A DNA stretch of 64,000 nucleotides from Stappia sp. BW2 (GTDB lineage Bacteria; Pseudomonadota; Alphaproteobacteria; Rhizobiales; Stappiaceae). Positions within the stretch are counted from its first letter, which is position 1. Every line of letters starts with the position of its first letter. The DNA lies in NCBI RefSeq assembly GCF_008107695.1, contig NZ_VIRG01000070.1:992001-1056000 (forward strand), read 5' to 3'. The notes beneath the pieces were generated by a model that was not told where the DNA came from, ran no database searches, and saw only the letters and a list, made by a program, of their open reading frames with translations. Below are positions 1 through 8,048 of the stretch, piece by piece. The position numbers were made by a program, and so were the translations under genes.

Positions 1-409
1 ATGTCTGACGCAGCAAAGAAACCTCATTGATGGCCAGCGCATGATGAATGTCGTTTGCGGTTGTCGCCGTCATTTCCAGGGGACGGATGGTCGTGATGTC
101 GGCCAGGGCAAGTCGGTCCTTCAGATCGAATTCCTTGTATTCGTTCATCAGGAAGCCGACGGAGCCGCGGTTCATGCCGTAGATCGGCTTGCCGCTGCCC
201 ATATGCCTGTGAAGCGTTTGCAGCATCAGGCCATCGCCACCGAGCGCCACGATGACATCAGCCTCGGCCACCGGAACATTGCCGTATCGGACGGACAGGT
301 CTTCCCGTGCCTTGAGCGCTTCCTCCGTGTCGCTGGCTACAAAGGCAAGCTTCTCGGTGGAAACCGGACGGAAGTGTTCGGCACTGGAAGGAGGCACTGA
401 TTGGTACAT
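1..409 (-). CDS. nadK: NAD kinase, N-terminal part (gene runs off the left edge)
   Basis: Reading leftward from ATG at 409, 136 codons are open to the window edge. NAD kinase phosphorylates NAD to NADP in the cytoplasm. The family-defining GGDG motif is at residues 57-60 within VIVALGGDGLML. It is followed by the conserved substrate-binding stretch GMNRGSVGFLMN (78-89) and the NEVSLLR segment (129-135). Bacterial family members are about 250-300 residues, so roughly half is present. The ATG was chosen because it gives a normal short N-terminus. No strong Shine-Dalgarno sequence is visible, so the start is less certain than the identity. The upstream gene (protease) is on the same strand, 167 bases away. 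Confidence 0.93.
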   Translation of the reverse strand, partial: MYQSVPPSSAEHFRPVSTEKLAFVASDTEEALKAREDLSVRYGNVPVAEADVIVALGGDGLMLQTLHRHMGSGKPIYGMNRGSVGFLMNEYKEFDLKDRLALADITTIRPLEMTATTANDIHHALAINEVSLLRQT

Positions 410-576
410 GAGCCGGGGAGTCTTTGCGTCTGACAGTCTGCCGGCCGGAACCTGCTGGCATTGCGAAAAGGCATCCGACCGAACTTACGGAAGTAGCACC
501 ATAACCGGGCGACAGGCTGAGGTGCAGAGAAAATTTGTTTTTTCCGTCCGGATAGTGTTTGCGCGGCGGACGGGCA

Positions 577-1404
577 TCAGTCGTGCGCATCTACAGATGG
601 TCTGAGGGGCGGGGCCTCAGGTGGGCTTTGTGCTGGACAGTGCGGGTCTGCCAGAAGGTCCTGCCATCCGTAGAAAGGCACGATGGCTGAGCGGAGATCA
701 TCGATCCTGGCAGACATGATACCAGCCACCCGGAGCCCGTTCGGGGTTGCGACCAGAAGGGGCCCGCCAGACGCGCCTGCTTCCGAAGCGCAATCCGTCA
801 CCCAACTGTCCTCCGTGGTGCCCAGCACGCGACAGGCAGGCACAACAGTGGGCAGGAAACGGCGGCTCCGGCGATAGCCGGCGGATTGAAATCTTGTCTC
901 CCTGGTCAGGATCGCCGCTTCTTCCAGAGCGAGAACCGGAACGGGCTGCAAGGTGCTTGGTTCTTTCAGTACGATGACGGCGACGTCCTTGTGAATGTCC
1001 TGCAGCTTGGGTTTTTGAGCAGGTTCGTAGCCCTGTGCGATGAGCACGCAAGCAGGAACCAGACGGGCAGAGTATTCGTCCCGGCGAACACCGGCGATGA
1101 ACAGGAGGTCGTCAACCGGCAACGGTCTGCCTGTCGATTTGTTGTAAAGGCAATGGGCGGCGGTGAGCACGAGATCGGGCGCGATCAGCGTACCGGTGCA
1201 CATGGTTGTCGACTTGAACCCGGCGAAGTTGACACGGCCGATGGATGTCCAGGGAGCCTCCGTCGAGTCGATGACCTTTAGTTCGGCTGCCGTCGCGGAT
1301 GCAGCCTTGAAACAAAGCAGGGCGAGTGCGGTGAGGGCGATAGCGCGTAGTGCTATCCGTCCCGCAAATCTAAAAGGTCGATTGTTTTGCATCGCCGCCT
1401 GCAT
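577..1404 (-). CDS. Secreted trypsin-like (S1 family) serine protease
   Basis: The protein has 275 residues. An N-terminal hydrophobic segment (about residues 17-40, ending ATA-AE) looks like a Sec signal peptide, so it should act in the periplasm or outside. The chymotrypsin-fold catalytic triad is visible: TAAHC with His84, KDVAVIVL with Asp140, and GASGGPL with Ser212. Cysteine pairs around the histidine and serine fit S1 disulfides. No PDZ domain is present, so it is not of DegP type. A start at the second Met (residue 5) is equally possible. The substrate is unknown, and neighbouring genes give no hint. The downstream nadK is probably independent. Confidence 0.85.
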   Translation of the reverse strand: MQAAMQNNRPFRFAGRIALRAIALTALALLCFKAASATAAELKVIDSTEAPWTSIGRVNFAGFKSTTMCTGTLIAPDLVLTAAHCLYNKSTGRPLPVDDLLFIAGVRRDEYSARLVPACVLIAQGYEPAQKPKLQDIHKDVAVIVLKEPSTLQPVPVLALEEAAILTRETRFQSAGYRRSRRFLPTVVPACRVLGTTEDSWVTDCASEAGASGGPLLVATPNGLRVAGIMSARIDDLRSAIVPFYGWQDLLADPHCPAQSPPEAPPLRPSVDAHD

Positions 1405-1482
1405 GCTCCAACACCCTCCTCAAGGGCTCATCTTGGCGCTTGGAGCTTAATGCGGACCTAAGCGGACTGGCGAAAGGCCGGG

Positions 1483-2979
1483 CTATTCCCGGTAGTAGTC
1501 CCAGACCAGGGAGCGGGCCAACGTTTCGTCGTTGTGGCACATTCTGGCTCCCAGCAGCGCATTGAGGTTGGCAATAACCTGTTCCGGATATTGCGCGGCC
1601 TCGTTGACCGGAGCACCCTGCGTGGAGGCCGCCTTCATCAGAATATTCGGCAATCCGGAAAAATGCACGAATTGCCAGTCCCGGCCAAGGCGGCACAGCG
1701 CTGCGGGTGAACCCTCATGGGCAGATGCCGGGAATTCGCCGGGCCATTTCTTCAGAAACTGCCGGTAGTCGAATTCCCACATGGCGGCATCCCGCCAGGA
1801 GAGAGGAGTTTGGCCGGAAAGATACGGTATCAAGCTTGCGCCGTCGGGGGCGTGTTCAGGGGCAATGTCCAGCAGATCCAGCAGGGTGGGAAAGATGTCG
1901 GTGGAGGATGTGAAAGCAGTGACCCGGGTCGCGCTGGTCTTTCCCGGTGGGCGGATCATCAGGGGGATGTGATAGCTTTCACGGTAAATTCCGCCTTTGC
2001 CAAGCATCCAGTGGTCGCCCATCATTTCCGCATGATCGGACGTGAAAATGATCAGCGTGTTGTCGAGGGCTTCCAGCGCCTGAAAGATCCGGCCAAGCTG
2101 AGCATCCACTTCGGTAATCATGCCGTAATAGAGCGCACGAAGCCGTTTCAGATCGCGCGGCGTCAAATCGCGCACGAGGTCTTTGGTGCCGGGCAGATGG
2201 GAGGCGAGCTGCTGATAATCCTGCAAGGCCGCCACCAGGGGGTGAAATGCAGCTTCTTCGGCTGCGGTCGGCGCACCTGAAAAGCCGGGACCGTCCTCCG
2301 GATCATACAGGGTGTGATAGGGGGCAGGAACCGCGATAGGCGGATGCGGGCGCAGGAAGGAGACATGCGCCATCCACGGCCGGTCTTCCTCCTGTTCACC
2401 GAGCCATGTGAGGAAAGCATTCGTCAGGAAGGCGGTCTGGGTTTCATCCCTGGAGTATCTGGCCGACCGGAGGCTGACCTTTTCCCCGTCCTCTGGTTCC
2501 ACATGATGGATGGTGGGGAAACCGGCCGGATCGTGGCCGCGTGCCGCCATCCAGGAAAGCCATTGCTTTTCATCCTCGGCAAGAGGCTGATGAACCTGGA
2601 AGCCGGGCAGAATGCCTTCGTAGGTCGACAGGACAGGATCGTTCGGATGATGCTGGCGCGGATCCGGCGCGGTGTCGGTGTAGCCAAACAGTGTCGGCGA
2701 ATACCCGGCCCGGCGGGCCGCGCGGGCGATGTTGTCGAACCGGTCATCCAGTGGCGCGCCATTCCAGACGACCCGGTGGTTCATCTGATAAAGCCCTGTG
2801 TAGAGCGATGCCCGCGCAGGCGAGCAGGAGGCCGTTGCCGCGTAGTGCTGCTCGAAGACGGTTGCGGTTTCGGCGAAGGCATCCAGGTTCGGCGTCTGCA
2901 CAACCGGGTGACCAACGGTGCCAAGGCAATCGCCCCGCCATTGGTCCGCAGTGATCAGCAGGATGTTCGGACGCGTCAT
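1483..2979 (-). CDS. Sulfatase-family hydrolase, probable phosphonate monoester hydrolase/arylsulfatase
   Basis: The 498-residue cytoplasmic protein belongs to the alkaline phosphatase superfamily. The formylglycine signature CSPARASLYTG starts at Cys52, the residue converted to the catalytic aldehyde in sulfatases and phosphonate monoester hydrolases. Metal ligands are suggested by the N-terminal ITADQ (Asp12) and the late FTSDHAEMMGDH block. No signal peptide is present. The start codon overlaps the phnX stop by four bases (ATGA), which implies translational coupling. Given phnX and an amine oxidase upstream, release of an aminophosphonate from a phosphonate ester is the most sensible role. 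That is inference; sequence alone cannot separate sulfate, phosphate and phosphonate ester activity. Confidence 0.8.
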   Translation of the reverse strand: MTRPNILLITADQWRGDCLGTVGHPVVQTPNLDAFAETATVFEQHYAATASCSPARASLYTGLYQMNHRVVWNGAPLDDRFDNIARAARRAGYSPTLFGYTDTAPDPRQHHPNDPVLSTYEGILPGFQVHQPLAEDEKQWLSWMAARGHDPAGFPTIHHVEPEDGEKVSLRSARYSRDETQTAFLTNAFLTWLGEQEEDRPWMAHVSFLRPHPPIAVPAPYHTLYDPEDGPGFSGAPTAAEEAAFHPLVAALQDYQQLASHLPGTKDLVRDLTPRDLKRLRALYYGMITEVDAQLGRIFQALEALDNTLIIFTSDHAEMMGDHWMLGKGGIYRESYHIPLMIRPPGKTSATRVTAFTSSTDIFPTLLDLLDIAPEHAPDGASLIPYLSGQTPLSWRDAAMWEFDYRQFLKKWPGEFPASAHEGSPAALCRLGRDWQFVHFSGLPNILMKAASTQGAPVNEAAQYPEQVIANLNALLGARMCHNDETLARSLVWDYYRE

Positions 2980-3758
2980 ACAGCTTCCAGTTTCTCGATC
3001 AGGGCGGGCAGATCCGCGACCGTATCGATCACATAATCCGCACCGGCTTTCCTGAGCTGTACCGTGGCATGCTGGCGCAGTGCGTCAACCTCATCTTCTG
3101 AAAGGGCAGCAAGGTCTTCCGGTGTCTTGCCGGCATAATTGCCGGACAAGGCAAGCCCGACTGTCAGGCAGCCTGCTGCGACGCCTTCGGCGATGCCGGG
3201 TTCGGTGTCATCCACCTTGATCACCGCGCTTGGCGGATAGGCGACCAGATCGACAAAGCACTTATACATGCCGAGAGGGCCGGGGCGGCCTTCCGGCAGG
3301 TCGTCGGCACACACAAGGTTGTCCGGTTCATAGCCCTGTTCGGCAGCTTTTGGCAGCACGCGTTCCATGATCGAGCGTGTGTAGCCTGTGGTCGAGCCGA
3401 TTTTCATGCCCTTGGCGCGAAGCGACCTGACCACATCGGTGGCTCCGGGTACCAGATCGGAGAAATCGGCAACGACGTCCTCGTTCATCGGCACGAAAAT
3501 CTTGTAGACCTTGTCGACATCGGCATCCGTGGGCGCATGGCCGTATTTGGCGGTCCATTGGGCGCTGATGTCCGGATCGTCCATCATGGAGCGGATATGG
3601 TCCCATTTGGGTTTGCCCATCGGGCCACGTGCCTGGTTTATGGTTGCCTTGATGCCGAATGTCTCGAACGCTTTTACGAAGACACCCATGGGGGCAAAGG
3701 AGCCGAAATCGATCATGGTGCCGGCCCAGTCGAAGACCACGGCTTTGAATTTGCTCAT
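2976..3758 (-). CDS. phnX: Phosphonoacetaldehyde hydrolase (phosphonatase)
   Basis: This 260-residue HAD-superfamily enzyme cleaves the C-P bond of phosphonoacetaldehyde to acetaldehyde and phosphate. The DWAGT nucleophile motif contains Asp10. The segment GPMGKPKWDHI carries Lys51, which aligns with the Schiff-base lysine of the Bacillus cereus enzyme. The motif IGSTTGYTR and the late KVDDTEPGI acidic motif complete the HAD site. Length matches the family (about 260-270). It sits 9 bases downstream of the FAD oxidoreductase and overlaps the sulfatase-like gene, so the three form one transcription unit. No phnW transaminase is seen in the window. Confidence 0.95.
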   Translation of the reverse strand: MSKFKAVVFDWAGTMIDFGSFAPMGVFVKAFETFGIKATINQARGPMGKPKWDHIRSMMDDPDISAQWTAKYGHAPTDADVDKVYKIFVPMNEDVVADFSDLVPGATDVVRSLRAKGMKIGSTTGYTRSIMERVLPKAAEQGYEPDNLVCADDLPEGRPGPLGMYKCFVDLVAYPPSAVIKVDDTEPGIAEGVAAGCLTVGLALSGNYAGKTPEDLAALSEDEVDALRQHATVQLRKAGADYVIDTVADLPALIEKLEAV

Positions 3759-3767
3759 CTTGGTTCC

Positions 3768-4895
3768 TTACGCATAGAGAACGGCAATTGTTTCCTCGCC
3801 AATGGCGAAGGCGGTTGAAGCGCCGCAACCGGCCGTCACGACGACAATGCGGGTGGCGCTGTCCGGCGCATCGGTAAAGCGCCAACGGTCGGAGGCGGAG
3901 GCATAGGTGCCGATCCAGGTTTCCGAAATCTCATAGGGTCCAAGATCCAGGACAGTTTCCATCTCATGCAGGATTAAATCGTTCACGATCTTATCGGTAA
4001 ACGGGTCAGGCGTGGCGCTGTAGTGATGGCTGTCACCAACGACGAGGCTGCCGTCTTCGGACTGGACGACAATCAGATGAATCCCGTTCTCTCGATGGTC
4101 GGCCATCTCCCGGTCCAGCCTGGTTTTCAAGGGAGTTGCCTCGGGGAGTTCAGCATAGCCAAGGTACCGGGCAAGGCCGAGGTCGGACATGACGGCGGTG
4201 CCAAGGTCGATGCGTTTGTGCGGGGCTACGCGCAACATCTGCAGTTTGCAGCGTGTGACTTCATAAGCGGAGATCCGGTCCGAAAAAAGCGTCGTGCCAT
4301 CGTCGCCGGGGCAGACTATCACGGCCTCCGCGTGCACGGTTCCGCGGGAGGTTTCCAGTTTAGGCGTTTCGACGGAATTGACGCTTGTCTGCCAAAGAAA
4401 GTCGACCGCATGTGCCTCTTCCAGCCAGTTGGCAATCCGGGGCAGGGCATCCTTGGATTCCACCCTCACTTCCAGAGGGGAATAGAGGGCGCAGGTGATC
4501 TTGTCCTGTCGCAACCGTGGAACCTTGAGCGCAGCTTCGGTCGCCGTCAGGCGCTGGCAGTCCGCTCCCATTTCGGTCTTCAGAAACGCTTCGATGACGG
4601 CTTCGGATTCCGGAAGCCTTGCGGTCATCGTCAGGCCTTCATGCAACAGCGGAATGCGAGCAGCTTCTGCAACTTCCGCCCACACTTGACGACTGCGGGC
4701 CGCTTTCTGCCAGCAATCGCCCGCCTGCTGACCTGTCACGGTCACGAAGCCGAAATTGCGGATGGATGCGCCGTTGGCCTGTTTGTCGCGATCAATGACA
4801 ACCACCTTCATGCCGCGCCTGACCGCTGCAAGTGCGTGTGCAAGTCCGACGATTCCGGCGCCAACGATCGCAAGGTCATAGGATCTCTGTTTCAT
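3768..4895 (-). CDS. FAD-dependent amine oxidoreductase of the phosphonate-linked (TIGR03364-type) group
   Basis: The 375-residue flavoprotein starts with a Rossmann FAD motif (VGAGIVGLAHALAAVRRGMK), as in D-amino-acid and glycine oxidases. The motif NGASIRNFGFVTVTGQ follows at about residues 41-56 and the C-terminus has a second FAD contact (VVTAGCGASTAFAIG). Relatives of the TIGR03364 group are known for synteny with phosphonatase genes and are proposed to oxidise aminophosphonates. Immediately downstream is phnX, so the likely job is oxidation of 2-aminoethylphosphonate or an N-methyl derivative to phosphonoacetaldehyde. Activity is inferred from context. Confidence 0.82.
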   Translation of the reverse strand: MKQRSYDLAIVGAGIVGLAHALAAVRRGMKVVVIDRDKQANGASIRNFGFVTVTGQQAGDCWQKAARSRQVWAEVAEAARIPLLHEGLTMTARLPESEAVIEAFLKTEMGADCQRLTATEAALKVPRLRQDKITCALYSPLEVRVESKDALPRIANWLEEAHAVDFLWQTSVNSVETPKLETSRGTVHAEAVIVCPGDDGTTLFSDRISAYEVTRCKLQMLRVAPHKRIDLGTAVMSDLGLARYLGYAELPEATPLKTRLDREMADHRENGIHLIVVQSEDGSLVVGDSHHYSATPDPFTDKIVNDLILHEMETVLDLGPYEISETWIGTYASASDRWRFTDAPDSATRIVVVTAGCGASTAFAIGEETIAVLYA

Positions 4896-5085
4896 GCAGA
4901 AGGTCTCTGGAATTGTGTTGGAGACGTTTGAAAATCAGCGCCACGCTTTCATCGCGGGCGATGGAGGCGATACCGGCGCCAAGTTTTGAAAGCGTCGGGG
5001 CAAGTAACCACGGGAGCTGCTAAAGGTCTATCAAGGGTGTGATTGTATAGCTTTTAATTATGGATTGATGGGTGACTTCAACCTG
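4896..5085. promoter_or_regulatory. Gap upstream of the phosphonate unit
   Basis: This 190-base gap separates the LysR gene from the FAD oxidoreductase; both are on the minus strand. An AT-rich stretch lies at about 5030-5075, unlike the GC-rich surroundings, and is where a promoter and LysR site would be expected. I could not define a convincing -35/-10 pair or a clear T-N11-A dyad. Confidence 0.35.
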
Positions 5086-5979
5086 TCATGAAGTGGGCAA
5101 ACCGTCGCGAAAGGCCTCTATGGCTGCCACCTTGTCCATGTCCTTTTGCCAGACCGCAAAATGGTTCGCGTCGAGGTTCGCATCTTCAATGGGTACACCG
5201 ACACAGCCGTCTCGCTCACTGATTTCCGCTTCCAGCGCGACGCCGATACCCGAACCGGATCTGACCAGTGTTGCTATTGATCCCCAGGAGCCGAGAGCAA
5301 GTGCGGTCATTGGCCTTATCCCGGCAAGCGTGGCCGCAGCTTCGAAAAGTCTGCGGGTTCCGGAACTTCCTTCGCGTTGAAGGAGGGGAAGCTCGGCAAC
5401 GTCTTTCCAGGAAGCATTCTCCTGCTTCGTCAACGGGTGCTCTGGAGGAACTGCCAGAACAACGCGCGTCTTCAGGATCAATTCCCCTTTGAGGCCTGCC
5501 GGAATTTCGCGGCCGGTGATGAAGCCGATATCGAGAGAGCCTGTTTCGATCAGGTCAACGATGTCCTGGCTTGCGAGGGCGCGGGCTTCGATCGCGATTG
5601 TCGGGTGGTTTGCCATGAAGGACGAGATGATCGGGATGGCGAGCTGATATGTGGAATAGCCGATCCTGAGTTCACCGGCGGCAAGGGCGCGGTGGTGGGA
5701 GAGCTCTGTTTCCAGATCGCCGGCCAATGCCAGCAAGGCCCTGATACGTGGCAAGAGAGCTGCAAGAGCCGGGGTTGCGGAGACGGAATAGCCGCTTTTT
5801 ACCAGCAACTTTGTCTTGAAGCGGCTTTCCAGACCCTGAATGTGATTGGAGATAGACGGCTGTGAAACGCCGAGTTCCTTCGCCGCTTCCGTGAAGCTCC
5901 CGGTGCGCACCACAGCTTCCAACGCACGCAGCTGCGCCAGACTCAGGTTACCTACGGTGCGCGCCGGTTCCTTCTTCAC
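5086..5979 (-). CDS. LysR-family transcriptional regulator
   Basis: The protein has 297 residues, normal for the family. A winged helix-turn-helix occupies about residues 12-70 (LAQLRALEAVVRTGSFTEAA, then GVSQPSISNHIQGLE). A periplasmic-binding-like effector domain starts near residue 97 (GELRIGYSTYQLAIPIISSF). It lies 6 bases after the amidase gene and 190 bases before the phosphonate genes. It could therefore respond to either set; the gap on its downstream side makes the phosphonate unit a reasonable target. The effector is unknown. Confidence 0.9.
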   Translation of the reverse strand: MKKEPARTVGNLSLAQLRALEAVVRTGSFTEAAKELGVSQPSISNHIQGLESRFKTKLLVKSGYSVSATPALAALLPRIRALLALAGDLETELSHHRALAAGELRIGYSTYQLAIPIISSFMANHPTIAIEARALASQDIVDLIETGSLDIGFITGREIPAGLKGELILKTRVVLAVPPEHPLTKQENASWKDVAELPLLQREGSSGTRRLFEAAATLAGIRPMTALALGSWGSIATLVRSGSGIGVALEAEISERDGCVGVPIEDANLDANHFAVWQKDMDKVAAIEAFRDGLPTS

Positions 5980-5985
5980 CAGGCT

Positions 5986-7398
5986 TCAGGCCGCGATCTT
6001 GGCGACAGGTGCGCGGCAGACCCCCGTCTGTTCCAGGTGGTGAGCAACACGAAGCGCGAGGTCCTCGCGCCAGGCAGGGGCGATGACCTGAACGCCGATG
6101 GGTAATTTTGCACCTTCCAGCCAGATGGGAACCGTTACTGCGGGAAGGCCGATAAAGGAGATTGGCTGGGTGAACAGACCGATGTTGGGCCGGGCCGGCA
6201 TTGTTTCACCACCGATGGTGAAGGTCTTGGTGCCGGAGGCAAGGGCAGGGAAGGGTGTTGCGGGTGCCAGAAGGACGTCCACGTTTTCGAAGATCTTGCG
6301 GAAGAGGTCGCGGAACCAGCTGCGGAAGCGCTGGGCCTTCTGGACCCAGATGGCCGGCACCATCGTGCCCGCCAGAAAGCGGTCACGCGTTTCCGGGTCG
6401 AAATCCCGGGGCCGTTCCAGGATGCGGTTGAGATGCAAGGTGGAGCCTTCGGCGGCCGTGATGACATAGGCGGCAGCCCGGGCGCGGGCGGCTTCCGGAA
6501 TGTCGATCTCAAGGCTGGCGCCAAGTGCCCGCGCAACAAGATCAACGGCATTTAGGGCATCGGGAAGGGCTTTCTCGCGAAAGTATCCGCCGGCGACCGC
6601 AATGCGCAGCGGCCCGATGTCCTCTGCAAGCCGGGCATGGGTTTCAATTTCCGGATGGTCCGTCTGGGCCGGATCAGCCGGGTCATGGCCCTGAAGGACG
6701 TCAAAGATCAGGGCCAGGTCCTCGGCCGAGCGGGTCAGCGGACCGAGATGGTCCAGGCTGCCAACAAAAGGATAGGTTCCCGCGCGGCTAAGGCGTCCGT
6801 AAGTCGGCTTCAGGCCGAACAGGCCGCAGAACGAGGCCGGTACGCGAATGGAACCGTTGGTGTCGGACCCCATGGCAAGCGGCACCATGCCGGCGGCGGT
6901 TGCCGCCGCAGAACCGGAGGACGAGCCACCAGTCATGTAGCCGGTATCGTGAGGGTTGCGGCAGATGCCGTCGTGCGCGTTTTCGCCTGTGAAATCATAG
7001 GCGTATTCGCCCATGTGCGTTGCACCGACCAGGATTGCTCCAGCCTCCTTCAGTTTGCGCACCAGTGTTGCGTCGGTGGTGGCGGGCGGGTTTTCGCGGC
7101 TGATCTTCGCACCGGCGCGCGTGGTCAGGCCTTCTACATCGTAAAGGTTCTTGACTGCATAGGGCACACCAGCAAGCGGCAGGCTGCGGCCCTCCGCGAC
7201 TGCGTCATCGACGGCGCGCGCTTCAAGAAGGGCACGTTCGCCCAGAACGTCGGTAAAGGCATTGACCCTGGGGTTGAGGCTTTCTATCGCCTGGAGCGAC
7301 GCGTAGGCAGCTTCCAGAGCCTTCATGTCACCACTGTTGACGGCAGCGGCTGTCTGAGCCGCGGTGAGGCTGTTCAATTCCTTGGTTTCATGGCTCAT
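5986..7398 (-). CDS. Amidase-signature hydrolase, AtzE-like (1-carboxybiuret hydrolase subunit type)
   Basis: The 470-residue cytoplasmic amidase carries the Ser-cisSer-Lys triad of the family: Lys83 in PYAVKNL, Ser159 in MTGGSSSGSAA, and Ser183 in GSDTNGSIRVPAS. The 24-residue spacing between the two serines matches characterised amidases. The preceding gene encodes a DUF4089 (AtzG-like) small subunit and overlaps by four bases. That pairing is typical of the AtzE-AtzG complex, which deaminates 1-carboxybiuret in cyanuric acid breakdown. No cyanuric acid hydrolase or allophanate hydrolase is present here, so the real substrate may be another amide. The product would be ammonia, consistent with the neighbouring nitrogen genes. 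Confidence 0.87.
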   Translation of the reverse strand: MSHETKELNSLTAAQTAAAVNSGDMKALEAAYASLQAIESLNPRVNAFTDVLGERALLEARAVDDAVAEGRSLPLAGVPYAVKNLYDVEGLTTRAGAKISRENPPATTDATLVRKLKEAGAILVGATHMGEYAYDFTGENAHDGICRNPHDTGYMTGGSSSGSAAATAAGMVPLAMGSDTNGSIRVPASFCGLFGLKPTYGRLSRAGTYPFVGSLDHLGPLTRSAEDLALIFDVLQGHDPADPAQTDHPEIETHARLAEDIGPLRIAVAGGYFREKALPDALNAVDLVARALGASLEIDIPEAARARAAAYVITAAEGSTLHLNRILERPRDFDPETRDRFLAGTMVPAIWVQKAQRFRSWFRDLFRKIFENVDVLLAPATPFPALASGTKTFTIGGETMPARPNIGLFTQPISFIGLPAVTVPIWLEGAKLPIGVQVIAPAWREDLALRVAHHLEQTGVCRAPVAKIAA

Positions 7399-7580
7399 GG
7401 GACAAAGACCGGCGCGGCTTCGGCGTGATCCTCCAGCGGGAAATCCAGTACCGCTTCGGCAGCTTTTTCGATTGCGGCAATATGCATTTCCACGACAGGA
7501 CGCCAGTCTTCCTCGATCGCCAGACCCAGCATCTTTTCCATGTGGGCTACATGTGCCTTGGGCTCAAACGTGTCCGCCAT
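7395..7580 (-). CDS. DUF4089 small subunit, AtzG-like partner of the amidase
   Basis: This gene encodes 61 residues, starting MADTFEPKAHV. The ATG at 7580 is preferred over upstream ATGs because GGAGGA lies 7 bases before it, inside the longer alternative. The pattern of a helical segment followed by LDFPLEDHAEAAPVFVP is the DUF4089 hallmark. In AtzG this protein binds and stabilises the amidase AtzE and helps complete its active site. The stop overlaps the amidase ATG (ATGA), consistent with a 1:1 complex. It has no signal peptide. Confidence 0.85.
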   Translation of the reverse strand: MADTFEPKAHVAHMEKMLGLAIEEDWRPVVEMHIAAIEKAAEAVLDFPLEDHAEAAPVFVP

Positions 7581-7679
7581 CCCGCTGTCCTCCATCCCGA
7601 ATTTTGCTGAACGCATCTTTCAAAGGCTACAGGGCGCTGTCCAGAGAAGATTTTGCCTTTTGTCATTTGAGCTTCCCCG

Positions 7680-7942
7680 GGGTGTGGACTCATAAATGAA
7701 GATGAAATGGTTTTAGGCGGATTGGTCTTCGTAAAGGCGCGGAAGGGTGGGAAATGTGGCTCATTTTCAAGCTTCCGCAACCCTGAGAAGGACCAATCCG
7801 GTCGAGGCCGAAGGACATGAAAATGGCTTCACCGCGTGTCGTCAGCCTGCTTGACCGGGCAGAAAGCCCGCTCCGCGCACACCTCCTGACGCGGTTTCGC
7901 CAGGTCTCATGCCGTTTCGTCTTCATTTATGGGTCCACACCC
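7680..7942. mobile_element. MITE-like element with 31 bp terminal inverted repeats
   Basis: The left end (7680-7710) begins GGGTGTGGACTCATAAATGA. The reverse complement of the right end (7912-7942) begins GGGTGTGGACCCATAAATGA. The two ends match at 28 of 31 positions, and the differences are all C/T transitions. The element is 263 bp and has no credible transposase frame. A second, inner inverted pair (CGGATTGGTC near 7719 and its complement near 7791) suggests further folding. The ends resemble those of IS5-like elements in alphaproteobacteria (from memory, not searched). No clear target duplication was found. It lies between atzG and nasT. Confidence 0.7.
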
Positions 7943-8004
7943 TTGGCCATGTTTCACAAGGACGGGGATCGGTTTGAAAGCACATATTGCTGTTGTTGCA
8001 GTGC

Positions 8005-8018
8005 GGCATTTGTGTTGC
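8005..8018 (+). promoter_or_regulatory. Candidate sigma-54 promoter for nasT
   Basis: CGGCAT-TTGTG-TTGCA has GG at 8005-8006 and GC at 8017-8018, exactly ten bases apart as in -24/-12 promoters. It matches the consensus TGGCAC-N5-TTGCA at 9 of 11 positions. It lies 31 bases before the nasT ATG, leaving about 20 bases of 5' leader. Nitrogen genes are commonly NtrC/RpoN controlled. No experimental support is available. Confidence 0.5.
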
Positions 8019-8048
8019 ATAAAAACTAGCCCTGCGCATAATGGCGCC

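Noticed and set aside
41..605. Several plus-strand frames at the left end
   Set aside because: They are antisense shadows of nadK, whose GGDG and NEVSLLR motifs are clear on the minus strand.
7690..7926. A 78-codon minus-strand frame inside the MITE-like element
   Set aside because: Arg/Ser-rich, spans the terminal repeats, and shows no transposase DDE or HTH motif.
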